DNA from: Raphanus sativus
Lineage: Eukaryota; Streptophyta; Magnoliopsida; Brassicales; Brassicaceae
Reading direction: 5' to 3'
Assembly (NCBI RefSeq): GCF_000801105.2
Contig: NC_079515.1
Span: forward strand, 39,751,920-39,815,919
DNA length: 64,000 nucleotides
A model generated the notes under the pieces. It was not told the DNA's origin. It made no database searches and was given only the letters and a program-made list of their open reading frames with translations. The position numbers were made by a program, and so were the translations under genes. Shown one piece after another: positions 46,717 to 57,164 of the stretch; within the stretch, counting starts at the first letter, position 1; every line of letters starts with the position of its first letter.

Positions 46717-49273
46717 CTAATCTGCTTTGGCTTTCTTCTTCATTAGCTGAGCCAACTCTGCTTTCTTCCGCTGTATCTTGAGCCTCAGCGATTTAACTGT
46801 AGCAGACTCACTAAAATTGTTTTTCTTAGTTGCCAACAACATGCCATCTCTAGTCGACGACTCTTCTTCTCTATCCTTTGCTTTCACTTGCTCGTGGCTC
46901 GTTGGATCCTTCTTTTGCTTCTGAGCTAATTGCTTAACATAAGTCGCATTCCTGCCAAGAATCAAACAAATTCATGAGAAAGAAAACACTTGACAATTCT
47001 CAAATACATAGAAAAAAAAAGTCAAACTATGCAATCAAAATTTTACCTTGTAAACTGTGGATTCGTAGGGTCTAGAGTATAGTTAGGGTCAGAGATTGTA
47101 GCTGCGAATCTCGAATAGTCGGGATCAGCCCAAGGTATCTTGGGCTCTTCTGCCATCTCTCTACTTTTCCTCCCTTTAATATTATACCCTTTTAGACCTT
47201 TACCGTCCCCTCCATCAGCAGCTATCAAATCCAGCTCAGTTGTGCTTCTTCTTTCCTCGGCTGCTACTTTCTCCTCTAAACCCTTCTTTTTCTTCCTCTT
47301 CTTATTGTCATCATCATCCTTCTTGACTCATCCTCCTCCTAGTTCTCTTCTTCTTCTCTCGTTTCTCCCTTAATTGTGTCTCCCATAACGTTTTTGACCT
47401 GTTGTCTTTCTTTTCGAGAATATTTTTACACGCATATATCTTCTAACCCGGGATTGAATCTAAATTCCATATCCACGTCATTCTCCTCGTCTTTATCAGA
47501 ATCAACATCTCTAGATTCCATCAAAGCACGGTATTCTTTTTTTCTTTTTTCCTTCTCATCATCATCATCATCATCATCAGATTCACTCTCATAAGAAGCT
47601 AAAAACTCCTTCAACTCAAGGTCTGCCAACTATGATTGTGACAGTGTATCAGAACACACACACACAAAAAAAAAACAAATGAAAAGAAATATAAGGATAA
47701 AGACCTGATCAGGGTTGAATTTCTGGGTTAGGGTCTTCACGCGGTGCGGCTCATCTTCATCCCAAGAAATATTCACCTTACTCATCTGCAGTGCTTGGCT
47801 TTGAAAATCCAAAGCTTGATAGTTAGCAGGTGCCTCATAAATATATTTTTTTAAGGAAAAAAAAAGAAACACTTATTACATCACAATGAAACGAACGAGA
47901 TAGAAAGAAAGTAGAGCAGCAAACTCAAAATGCAAACCTCGATCGGTGGCAATATCACGAGGTGGATGATTGAATTCCGTGGAATCGGGAATAAATCTCA
48001 AGTCGAGCTTGTTAGAGGATCTTTGAAACTCAAATCCGTCACATGATTTGTACAAGTAATTAATCAGCAGTAGCACTAGAATCACATTCCACAACACCAA
48101 CTGTAGTACCTGAAAACAGAGCAATCAACGACAACAGTTACTGTGGATACTAGTTTTAGTAATACTAGTCCCCTCCCCTTGGACACATATTAGGCTGAAT
48201 ATCATCTTACTTAAATTTGCTTTTTTCGTATTCACGTATTCTCTCATTGATTGCCTCCTTGTCTTCTTCTCCATCGTCACCATTTTCTTCCTTCTTTTTT
48301 GTCTCCACCACGAATAATAGCAAGAGGACCATATGCATTTCCTCATAGTTCATTCGCTCAAGCCCAAACTTTGTACGATAGACCACAACAGACAAGACGC
48401 GCCCATCTTTCTTGAGGAAAGAATCGAGAACAACGTACAAGTCTATGGCCTAATAGTAACAAGCAAGATGGTAGCTATAAGAACAACACCAACTCTTTTG
48501 ACTATACCAAAAAAAAAAAAAAGAACGAACAAGGCGCTGCCTATTGAGCATAGAGCTAACAAAAAAAGAGAGAGAGAGCTAATAGATAATATAAATCGAA
48601 TGACGAGAAGAACTTACAGTAATATGTATCCAGTTAATGTTGACAATAGCCAGTCTGTGAGTTTCTTTTTCAATATTGGCTATCTCCTCCTCTTCCTACA
48701 CAAAATCATCCATCCATCCATCCATCCATCTTCATATGTGATATGATAAAACCAAAACATTATACTAATTAAAAAAAAAAAGACAAATAATGTTGAAAAC
48801 CAATTGTCTTTTACCGGAATTTCGGGTTCGCTGTCCTCATGCAGAGCTGCTTCATCGTCCTCTTCGAATACTTCCTCGCTGGCTTCTTCCTCCTGATCAT
48901 GAGACTCTGCACTCTCATCATCATCATCATCATCGGATTCTTCTTCATCCGAATTCATAGCAAGCTTCTTCTCACTCTTACTCTGCTTCTCCTCGGCTTT
49001 CAAAGCCATCAAATTTTGCTCAGCCTCGCTCTGTTCATCATCTCCCGACGGATCTTCTTCGCTATTTTGCTTCTTCTCATCATCTACTTCTTGTCCTATA
49101 CGATAATACTCTTTAAGAAAATCATTGTCTCTTCTTATACGTTTTCCACGCTTATCAACCGGAGCAGAAGAAGCCTTTATGTAGAGCACCCACTTGAAAC
49201 GACGGTCAATGGTGGGTGACTTTGTATACACGCCTCGGATCGGAACCCTACGGAAGCTCGGGTCCGTTATCAT
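46717..49273 (-). pseudogene. Degenerate ESF1-like pre-rRNA-processing gene (At3g01160-like)
   Basis: Exons can be followed at 49273-48815, 48695-48618, 48449-48211, 48109-47938, 47833-47705, 47629-47047 and 46951-46717. They read an acidic nucleolar protein: MITDPSFRR, Asp/Glu-rich tracts, SSNKLDLRFIPDS, DEDEPHRVKTLTQKFNPDQ, IPWADPDYSRFAATISDPN and a Lys-rich C-terminus. ESF1 is needed for 18S rRNA maturation. Damage: joining exon 3 to exon 4 reads KFKYYSW then a stop at 48082-48084. Surplus bases shift the frame at 48053-48065, 47938-47944 and 47422-47434. Exon 3 holds two compensating shifts (the segment that should read HGPLAIIRGGD). The conserved acidic N-terminal reading continues upstream of the first ATG without a start codon. 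A working copy would have to lie elsewhere in the genome. Confidence 0.78.
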
Positions 49274-50175
49274 TTGGTTTCCTTCCTCCTCTGCCTCTCC
49301 TCCGCCTCCGCTTTCTCGATTCCTTTGTTTATTTCTCTTCGAACTCGTTGTTGGACAGACTGATGATTCAAGAGTGAATTGTCTACCAATGTATTACTAT
49401 TAGAAGTTTTAGGGTTTTTTAAACTTAGAGAGAAGGGACTCGCGTCAGCTTATTTCATTACAATATTTTTGGGCTTTCAAAAGTCCGTTAAATTAAATAC
49501 AGATATCCAATGCACCCAACAGGCCCAAACAACTGTAAATTAAAAGCACAACACTTGTAAACACTAAACACCCGCGTGATTTGAGCGTGCTCTTCACCCA
49601 CAAATTTTCCCCTTGTATTTTCAGAAGTTGGTGACGTAAATGGCGCGTGAGAAGATTCTCGACCAAACACATCAATATCGAGCCGACAAAACAAAAAAAA
49701 ATGAAGAAGATGAACATAACTCTCTCTCTCTCTCTCTGGCTTCACACTAATTCTGTGTTCTTTTCATCATCTCCGTCTCTCTCGGTTGATTTGCTTTGAG
49801 ACTTTCCTCATCTCACTATCTTTACCTTAAAAATCAAAAATCAGGGTAAGCTTAAAAGGGACGTCCTGTCCACCACTAATATCAAATTTACTCATGCGTT
49901 GTTGATTTTCAATTTGTTTGGTGAATACTTATTACTACTACTTTGATCGATTCATATATGAGTCTATTTTTGTTACTGTTACTTTTTCATCCATGCACTC
50001 ATTTTAATCTTAATCTATGCTTCTCTTTCTGTTTCTGCTCTGCTTATATGTAATCAGGGACCTTTTTTGTTTGTGGGTTTCTTATTCTTATAGCCGTATT
50101 AATCTTTGAATCTGATTCAAGAATCTGGTGTTATATTTGTTCTTTGACTTAGATATCTGGAGGTTTGTGTTAGAG
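49274..50175. other. Divergent promoter region; leader intron of the RRM gene
   Basis: Contains a CT run (about 49722-49737) and a probable 5'-UTR intron of the RRM gene (donor GTAAGC at 49846, acceptor TTAG ending at 50173). Confidence 0.45.
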
Positions 50176-51173
50176 ATGTATCCCTGTGGTTACGTTGCTG
50201 AAGTCACCAACTTGTCTCCTCGAGCCACTGAGAAAGATGTTCATAGTTTCTTCTCTCATTGCGGAATAGTCGAGCTTGTCGAGATCACTGGGTAACTGCC
50301 TGATCATTATTTATCCCTATCTAACACTAGTTTCTTGGATTCTTGCTTTAATGTCTCTGCATGAACCTCAGATGCGGAGGGAATGATGCGTTAACGGCTT
50401 ATGTAACATTCAGAGATGCGTATGCTCTGGATATGGCCTTGTTACTTAACGTAAGTCCTTTGCCTTTTTCCCATTTGAAAATGACCCTTCTCTGAAGCAT
50501 TGGTTTCAACCTTGATTTCAGGGAGCTACGATCGTTGATCAAACCGTGTGGATATCCATGTACGGTGTCTATCTACACGAATCTAACAGTCTCACACGAG
50601 AAGGAGACTATACTGTAACGGTACAAAAAAAAAAAAAACAGAAGCAACTTTGATTGCTTTGTCATTAAAGATTCAAAACGTTTCTTTGTTTTTGTGCATG
50701 TAAAGGTTACTCAAAGTCACGCGGATGCATTTGCTTCGTCGCCTGGAGAAGCAGTAACCATTGCTCAGCAAGTCGTCAAGACTATGATATCTAAAGGCTA
50801 CGTTCTAAGCAAAGATGCATTCGGTAAAGCCAAGGCTTTGGACGAGTCTCAGAGATTCTCAATCTCGGTAGCCAACAAATTGGCAGAGATCGGCCGTTAC
50901 ATTGGCCTCACACAGAACATTCAGTCCAGTATGGAAGCCGTGAGGTCAGCGGACGACAAGTATCACTTCTCTGATTTCACAAAATCAGCGGTTCTTGTCA
51001 CTGGCACGGCTGCTGTGGCTGCAGCCACCATTACTGGAAAAGTGGCTGCTGCTGCTGCCACCACTGTGGTCAACAGTCGATACTTTGCTAACGGGGCTTT
51101 ATGGTTCTCAGATGCTTTGGGCCGGGCTGCAAAAGCAGCGGCCCATATGGGTGGTGGTGGTGGAAGCAGTTGA
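50176..51173 (+). CDS. RNA-recognition-motif protein, BPA1-like (At3g01210-like)
   Basis: Four exons, 50176-50291, 50372-50450, 50522-50620 and 50706-51173, give 253 aa. The first 75 residues form an RRM-like fold (YVAEVTNLSPRATEKDVHSFF ... ALTAYVTFRDAYALDMALLL). The rest is helical and Ala-rich, with a hydrophobic Ala/Val/Thr stretch (about 197-222) that could contact membranes, and a GGGGSS tail. The layout resembles BPA1/BPL proteins, which bind the lipid-transfer protein ACD11 and restrain cell death in Arabidopsis. That role is inferred from family. Frame and splice sites are intact. A leader intron is likely. Position upstream of the HB20-like gene matches At3g01210. Confidence 0.88.
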
Positions 51174-51755
51174 TTATGTATCACAATATGAGGTTTTAAG
51201 CCATAAAGATGCTGGAATAAAAAAAAACATAAATGTATAATTAATACAATCCCATGATTTCCCTGTATGTTATATGAGAAATTGTAGACAAATTTTATAA
51301 ATATTAAATAGTTATACATGGAAGGGGAATATATATGAGTTCTAAACTTTTTCTTTTATATAAAAAAGCTTATGTGTCCTAAAAAGAAAAGAAACGAAAA
51401 TAAAAATGAATAAAACAAAAAGAAAATCTGTTATTTTTTTAATTTGATAAAGAATAAATATAGTCTATTATTTCTTAAAAATAAAAAAAAATATTTAAAA
51501 AATTATAAAGAACAAATATTCTTTATAAATTGTATAAATTGAAAGGAATGATTAGGAATAACGTATTCCTACTTATTCTTTTGGTCACTATTTAGATCCT
51601 TCTTATACGAGATGCTGATGAGATCCACAAGGATTCCAGATTTGTTTGTTAGTGATTTCCAAATTTCTTAACAGCAAACTAATTAAGCATTTCATCACTA
51701 GGTAGAATATACATATCAGTGATCGATCAGTGGTGGAGTTAAAATTTGTATATAA
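51174..51755. other. Intergenic, very AT-rich
   Basis: About 580 bp with long A/T tracts (about 51400-51560). No gene or terminal repeats recognised. Confidence 0.4.
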
Positions 51756-52377
51756 ATGTTTGTAGTTGATACAACCAGGGACGCAGCCGCAGGATTGAGA
51801 TTGGCATTTCCTCAGCATGGTTTTATGTTCCAACAACTCCATGAAGACAGCAGTCGTGATCAACTCCCTTCTTGTCCTCCTCCCCATATCCTCAGTGGTT
51901 CTAATCTTTCTCTTTCTCTCTACGTACATAGATAGATACTTAAAGTCGTGTTTAACTTTTGTTGTCTTTTTGGTGTATATAGGAGGAGGAAACTACACGA
52001 TGAACAGATCCATGTCGTTAATGAACGTGCAAGAGGATCATCATCAATCAGCTGGTCATGAGGAGAATCTATCAGACGACGGGTCACATATGATGCCTGG
52101 AGAGAAGAAGAAGAAGCGGCAGTTAGAACAAGTTAAGGCATTAGAAAAGAGCTTAGAGTTTGGGAACAAGCTGGAGCCGGAGAGGAAGATACAACTAGTT
52201 AAAGCATTGGGGATGCAACCAAGGCAGATAGCGATTTGTTTCAAAAATCAAAATAGGAAAGCTAGGTCGAAGACTAGACAGCTTGAGAGAAACTATGATT
52301 CACTCAAAAAACGGTTCGAGTCTCTTAAATCCGACAATGATTATCTTCTTGCACACAACAAGAAACTCCTCGCTGAG
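51756..52377 (+). pseudogene. HB20-like HD-Zip I gene, C-terminus missing and homeodomain altered
   Basis: Two exons, 51756-51897 and 51983-52377, read 179 codons in frame. They start MFVVDTTRD and include [14 protein letters not shown], the conserved N-terminus and [13 protein letters not shown]. Homeodomain helices 1-2 are close to HD-Zip I ([35 protein letters not shown]). The recognition helix, normally WFQNRRARWK, reads [12 protein letters not shown]: the invariant Trp is Cys, a two-residue KN insertion precedes QN, and a second Trp is Ser. DNA binding is probably lost. The leucine zipper begins but the exon ends at LLAE and no third exon follows within the next 0.9 kb. I read this as a decaying HB20 copy, though a truncated regulator without DNA binding is possible. 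Confidence 0.8.
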
Positions 52378-53283
52378 GTATGTAATATATATGTATGCAT
52401 CTATCTAATATTGTATATGGGAAATGTACTTGATTAAACGTTTGGTTTGAATCCAATATCTCACAAATATTTCGAGAAAAGTGTTTAATCTTTTTGTTAT
52501 TTAATCTTTTAGGATTCAGTTTTGTTATTTTTGTATATATAACGTCTATAGAACAAATATATATAACCAAACTTTTTCAAATTCTGCTCGCTTTTTTAAT
52601 TGAATTGGTTCATGAATTTATCCTGTTATATGTGCATTTATATTTAGTAGGATTGCTAGGCTCATGATCCAACACTACAAGATGTATGTCTAAAGGCAGT
52701 AAGTGTTTTGTTTGTTATACATATAAATGGTTCTTGAGAGATGTATATTACATAATGCATTCCCATATGACAACCACGAAGCAATTATTGGCTTGCATGT
52801 GTAAGAAGCGCTAACCAGATAATTAAAGAATACTACTATATTTATACTTGAATGCATGTACATGTGAACTATATATTCACGTTCAAGCATACAACGTAAA
52901 ATCACCTCTCCCAAGCAACATGTACATCGATTTCTCAAATATTCGAAAGCTATGCATATATATACTTGGTGAAGTGCGTACTTGATCATATATGTAGATG
53001 GATAAATCAACTCATAAATTATTTTTTATGTGTGAAAAAAAAATGTACTCATTCTGTAGCTATTATAATGTGTTGATAACTAATTAACCAAGTGTTAGCA
53101 CAAAGATAGATTACATTATTAACTATAAGTAATGCATTTTGTTTAAATGTATACAACTGGTGCAATTAGTTAATATATACGGTGGGCAAATTATTTGCTC
53201 CTCTCAGTTGTAAAGCCAAACTCCATGGGCCAATGGAAACCTCCTTTGAACGCATCAACATCCATCACACCCTAAATCTTGTT
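52378..53283. other. Intergenic region after the HB20 remnant
   Basis: AT-rich. No sign of the missing HD-Zip C-terminal exon. The last 110 bp (about 53178-53290) resemble the 3' region of the paralogous gene near 57060-57180. Confidence 0.45.
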
Positions 53284-53664
53284 TCAACATCTCCCTCCGT
53301 TTAATCCTAAATCCTTCAAAATGCATTTAATTATGGAAATGTATCTCACTTCTTCTGGCTCTTGCTCGATCTTATCGTCGGATGCCTTGAGATTTTTTCT
53401 GAAAGGCTCTATACTCTTACCATTTTTGTAAGCTTCTTCGAGTTTCTTCAACATTATCTCAGATTTGCTTAATATACTCACATCGGTTTCCAACTTCTGA
53501 ATGTTCTTTTCCGTTTTCTTCAACTCCTCTTCGATCAAGCCCTTGGCTTCATTCAGGTTGTTTTCTAGTACTAATTCGTTGGAATTTATCGAACGATGAG
53601 CCTCAGAGACATGTAGAAAGACAATAAGGGCGACGACGAGAAGTACAAAAGAGATTTTTGCCAT
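53284..53664 (-). CDS. Small secreted protein of unknown function, copy A (126 aa)
   Basis: Single exon. A signal peptide covers residues about 1-22 (MAKISFVLLVVALIVFLHV, cleavage near SEA-HRS). The middle is strongly charged and heptad-like (KGLIEEELKKTEKNIQKLE), compatible with a coiled coil. The C-terminus reads SIIKCILKDLGLNGGRC. A paralogue of the same length lies 3.9 kb away on the same strand and shares the start MAKI, the internal LSKSE and the C-terminal SII--ILKD-GLNGGR, while the middle diverges. I do not recognise a described function. Secretion followed by processing of a C-terminal peptide is one possibility. A TATA box (53779-53785) and a promoter block shared with copy B lie upstream. 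Position fits the small genes around At3g01230-At3g01250. Confidence 0.75.
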   Translation of the reverse strand: MAKISFVLLVVALIVFLHVSEAHRSINSNELVLENNLNEAKGLIEEELKKTEKNIQKLETDVSILSKSEIMLKKLEEAYKNGKSIEPFRKNLKASDDKIEQEPEEVRYISIIKCILKDLGLNGGRC

Positions 53665-53778
53665 GTTTAATGATTAATTTTCCCTCAACTTAATTTGAAA
53701 TAGATCAAATTATAAGTTGTTAAAAGGAAAATATCATGAGAGGAATGAGTCCGTGTGTGTTTGTTCATTTGCTAACGC

Positions 53779-53785
53779 ATTTATA
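53779..53785 (-). promoter_or_regulatory. Probable TATA box of secreted-protein gene A
   Basis: TATAAAT on the minus strand, 115 bp upstream of the start codon. Confidence 0.5.
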
Positions 53786-53809
53786 GCTTTATGTGTGTAA
53801 AAAATAGTA

Positions 53810-53850
53810 ACCTTGATTTGATGGTCAACCAATGGTGTTGACTCTGTTAG
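53810..53850 (-). promoter_or_regulatory. Promoter block shared with secreted-protein gene B
   Basis: Contains TTGACT (53838-53843) and, on the minus strand, TTGACC (about 53824-53829), both W-box cores. The order ACCTT, TTGATGGTCA-like and TTGACTCTG recurs upstream of gene B at a similar distance. Confidence 0.5.
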
Positions 53851-54283
53851 CTAATTATCTTCGGCCACCCAAAAAATTCGCAAAAGTTTTGGATAGTAAC
53901 CTTCAAATTTCTAAGTTCTAACCATTAATTATGGAAATTCATTCTGTAAGATTATTTCTTTCTATACTTTGATATTTTTTTGTGTAACGGTATAGAGATG
54001 AGCCAATAGAATTCTTCACTACATTCACTCACATAAACAAATATTTTCAAAGTGTTTAAGACAAAGATACAAGACAGGATTTTCGGATGAGTCAAATGGA
54101 TATGATCTTATTAATAATCATCGTAATCATCTATACTAGTGTTTTTTTTTTTTATAAAAAAAACAAGTGGCCGGGTAAATCACTAAAGTATTTTCCTCGT
54201 TACTTTAGTTTGATAATTCAACGAACAAATATAAATTGGAAATTGACGATTTATTGGGGAATAACATTTGTTTTGTTTTATCA
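53851..54283. other. Intergenic
   Basis: No further gene. A 66-codon open frame at 54087-54287 (plus) starts with a hydrophobic stretch but overlaps poly-T sequence and has no conserved features. Confidence 0.35.
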
Positions 54284-54889
54284 CTAACGAAATAATGACA
54301 GTGCTGAAATAACAAGATCAGCTTTCTGTAACCTTATTTCTTCATCCTTCGTATACTGAGGTGGGGGTGGCGGCTGCGGCATGTACCCATACGGTCCATA
54401 CGGTCCATAACCATGAGTCGGAGAAGCCCACGAAGCTGGTACCTGTTGGTAAGGCTGACCGGAAATAAACGGTATACGGTACGAGAAAGTCAAAGAACCT
54501 TTCATTTTCTCTGACGGAGTTCTCACCTGATACGTCGCAAACTTCATCCCATGGTCATTACCGTTACCGTTAGTTGACGGCAAGAGGTATACTAATGGGA
54601 CCTCGACCTTACCAATATCTTTATCGCCTAGGAGTCGACTGGAGAACAATCCCACGACGAGGGTTAGACGACCTTCTCGGGCTAATCTCTCATTGACAGG
54701 AAATTTGACGGCGTGATTCCAGTTAGGGTTAGATCCACCGTAGCGATCTACACCGGTTTTCACTTTCTGATGAATCTTTTTGTCGCCCAAAAGGGTTATG
54801 ACGGCGTAAACGTTCATCTTCGTGATGTAGTTGACATTCTCAAGGTCACTTGCTGAGTTGATATTAAGCTCTAAGGTGAGATCTTTCAT
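54284..54889 (-). CDS. C2-domain protein with Tyr/Pro-rich tail (SRC2-like)
   Basis: Single exon, 201 aa. An N-terminal C2 domain covers about residues 1-125: LTLELNINSASDLENVNYITKMNVYAVITL, then the typical GSNPNWNHAVKFPV and a RLLGDKDIGKVEVPL strand. The tail is rich in Gly, Tyr and Pro (HGYGPYGPYGYMPQPPPPPQY), as in SRC2-type cold- and defence-related C2 proteins. Full Asp loops for calcium are not evident, so Ca2+ binding is doubtful; lipid or protein contact is more likely. The last 20 residues (LQKADLVISALSLFR) form a short amphipathic helix. A TATA box is present at 55017-55023. I recall no C2 gene at this point in Arabidopsis, so it may be a local gain. Confidence 0.85.
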   Translation of the reverse strand: MKDLTLELNINSASDLENVNYITKMNVYAVITLLGDKKIHQKVKTGVDRYGGSNPNWNHAVKFPVNERLAREGRLTLVVGLFSSRLLGDKDIGKVEVPLVYLLPSTNGNGNDHGMKFATYQVRTPSEKMKGSLTFSYRIPFISGQPYQQVPASWASPTHGYGPYGPYGYMPQPPPPPQYTKDEEIRLQKADLVISALSLFR

Positions 54890-55016
54890 GGCTGCCCCGC
54901 TAACCTAAAGATACGCTTATAATCGTTATCAGAAAATAAAATAAAAATACGCTTAACTATAACATAGATATTAGAGGAAAGCTTTGATGATATTTTGAAG
55001 CTTTCATGAGAGTTCA

Positions 55017-55023
55017 ATTTATA
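55017..55023 (-). promoter_or_regulatory. Probable TATA box of the C2-domain gene
   Basis: TATAAAT on the minus strand, about 130 bp upstream of the start codon. Confidence 0.5.
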
Positions 55024-55710
55024 GAGACGTTTGCACTGAGATTTTCGTAAGGGGATATCAAAAGGTGTAAACCTGAAACGCGTTTGGGATAACTTTAAAA
55101 TAAATGAAACGCGGAAATTTTATTTTTTGAATGAAAAAGCGCGTAAATTTTAATTGAAAATGAGGAACGAAATTAGAGCACCATTAGTGGGGGAGTATAT
55201 CTCACATTTATTATATCAGATATCTCACATTTATTTTATTAATATTGTTAAATAACATATTTTAAATTTAAATAAATTGAAGAACCATCAATGAATATAA
55301 AATTATAAATTGATATTTTTGTACAATCGGTTGTCTTGTGAGTTTTCGTCTAGTACATGTTTAAATTCTCACATTACATGATTATTTGATCATATATGTA
55401 GAATGATTATTTTTAATTTAAAATTTTATATTTTGGTTATGCATTAATCTTTAGATGTTTTTTATTGGAACACAACTTTTTCATTAAATATCAACTTTGG
55501 TGGCTATAAAAGGAAGAGGGAATTTCACATCCTCTTCAGATGTTATTTTACATCATTTTTAGTTTAGTAAAAAAGTTTTGAAAAAAAAGTTTCATTGGTA
55601 TTGGCTTGATCAAGCAAAACGAAATGGACAAATGCGTTTTTTTTTCTCCCAAATTGAGATACTGTATATATATACCAAAAGATCATACAACCGGACAAAT
55701 GTGTTCTCAT

Positions 55711-55779
55711 AGATTTTATTTGTATAATTATTTCTATTTCTATGTACATTTTCCACTTTTTTTTTGTGAAACACATACT
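55711..55779. repeat. Direct repeat flanking a Helitron (left copy, about 68 bp)
   Basis: Matches 56460-56527 apart from a single-base indel or substitution. Both copies run from AGATTTTATTTGTATA to GTGAAACACATAC. Confidence 0.8.
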
Positions 55780-55789
55780 TTAATTGAAA

Positions 55790-56434
55790 CTAGATTTTGA
55801 CCCGCGCTTTGGAAGCGCAGAATATTTTACGATGAAAAATTTCACTAATAACTTAACAAATATTTTGGTAATTTTTAAAGAGTGTGTATTTAAAATATTT
55901 TTGCATTTAAATCAGTGTTTTTAAATTCAACCCGATTGTGATTATACCAGTTAATCCGGAGATCTGACAATTCAATTTAGGTTTTTAAAATATTTATATT
56001 AAAAAAATAACTAAACCCGAGACTAACCGATTGAACTGATGGATGACCGATATGTAATCTAATTGGATTTAAATTGAAATATTTTCATATTTTGTAGTCT
56101 TATAATCCAAATTTTAAAGTTCATTATTTTGCAATTTATGAAATTATAACGTTTCTACAAAAATTTAAAGAGAAAATGATAGATATAAAATAACTAAGAT
56201 TAATTATTGTATTGTTTGGAAACATTGATAGTAGTATAAAATATATTGTTTGGAAACATTAATAGTAATATAAAGAAATAAGTATATTGTTTGGAAACAT
56301 GGATAGTATTATAAAGAAAGGAACATTAGTGATTTAATATAGGTTTAACTATAAAGTATAAATGTGTATTTAATTTAAAAACTTACAAAATAAATGTTAG
56401 GTCCAACAGAATGTTTCTGTTTTAATAAGATAGA
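55790..56434 (-). mobile_element. Non-autonomous Helitron, 645 bp
   Basis: On the minus strand it starts TCTATCTTATTAAAACAG (after host A). It ends with a hairpin (CTGCGCTTCCAAAGCGCGGG), TCAAAATCTAG, then host T. No coding capacity. Confidence 0.72.
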
Positions 56435-56459
56435 TGAAAAGGTCAGGCCTCAGGCCCAT

Positions 56460-56527
56460 AGATTTTATTTGTATATTTATTTCTATTTCTATGTACATTT
56501 TCCACTTTTTTTTTGTGAAACACATAC
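56460..56527. repeat. Direct repeat flanking a Helitron (right copy)
   Basis: Second copy of the 68-bp segment, 26 bp beyond the right end of the Helitron. Confidence 0.8.
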
Positions 56528-57164
56528 ATTTTCCACTAAACTATGATTTTTATGATATAATTGATGTTTAAATTTTGGTTTAATTGAAAACATATGATCA
56601 TCGGAAAAAATATTCTACGGACTATTAGATAATGTATTAATATATTTGGGATAAACAATGAAAATTTTTAAATAAGAGAAAATTTATAAAACTTTAAAAA
56701 TTAGAGGCAGAGTTCTGCGCTTGCGTGGGGTTATTGAATTGTTATTTGTATTTCTGGTGGTGAGACCGATGTTTGTGAAGTTGTGTTTGCAGTTTTGAAG
56801 TTGATTAGCTGAGAATTTGATATAATTAAGAAAATAATGGGCAATCCACCCTTCTTTTTGTATATTAATGTGGTTCCATACTAGTATTTGTAAAATTATC
56901 TCAAACGCTGTATCCACAAACAGTTAATCGAGTTGTAACCTAGTAGAAAACTGTCATCAATAATAATAAAACATCGCATAGAAACATATTATGATATCAT
57001 AAGTAGTAATATTTCATTAACTTATATCAATTACAATATGATGTAAATAATATAATATGGGGAAATTATTTTCTCCACTCACTTGTAAAGCTAAAATCCA
57101 TGGCCAGGTTCAAACCTCCTTTATAAAGTCATCAATATGAATCAAACCCTAATTGTTATTTTTG
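56528..57164. other. Intergenic
   Basis: AT-rich. The right end (57060-57164) is the 3' region of secreted-protein gene B and matches that of gene A. Confidence 0.4.

Larger units (their letters stand above)
54890..55789. other. Intergenic, left of a Helitron
   Basis: AT-rich. The last 80 bp (from about 55711) are repeated to the right of the Helitron (see separate entry). Confidence 0.4.

Noticed and set aside
47876..48124. Minus-strand frame reading through ESF1 exon 4 (VLQLVLWNVILVLLL)
   Set aside because: The hydrophobic start is an out-of-frame reading. The upstream exon phase leads to a different frame and a stop, so it supports decay rather than a membrane protein.
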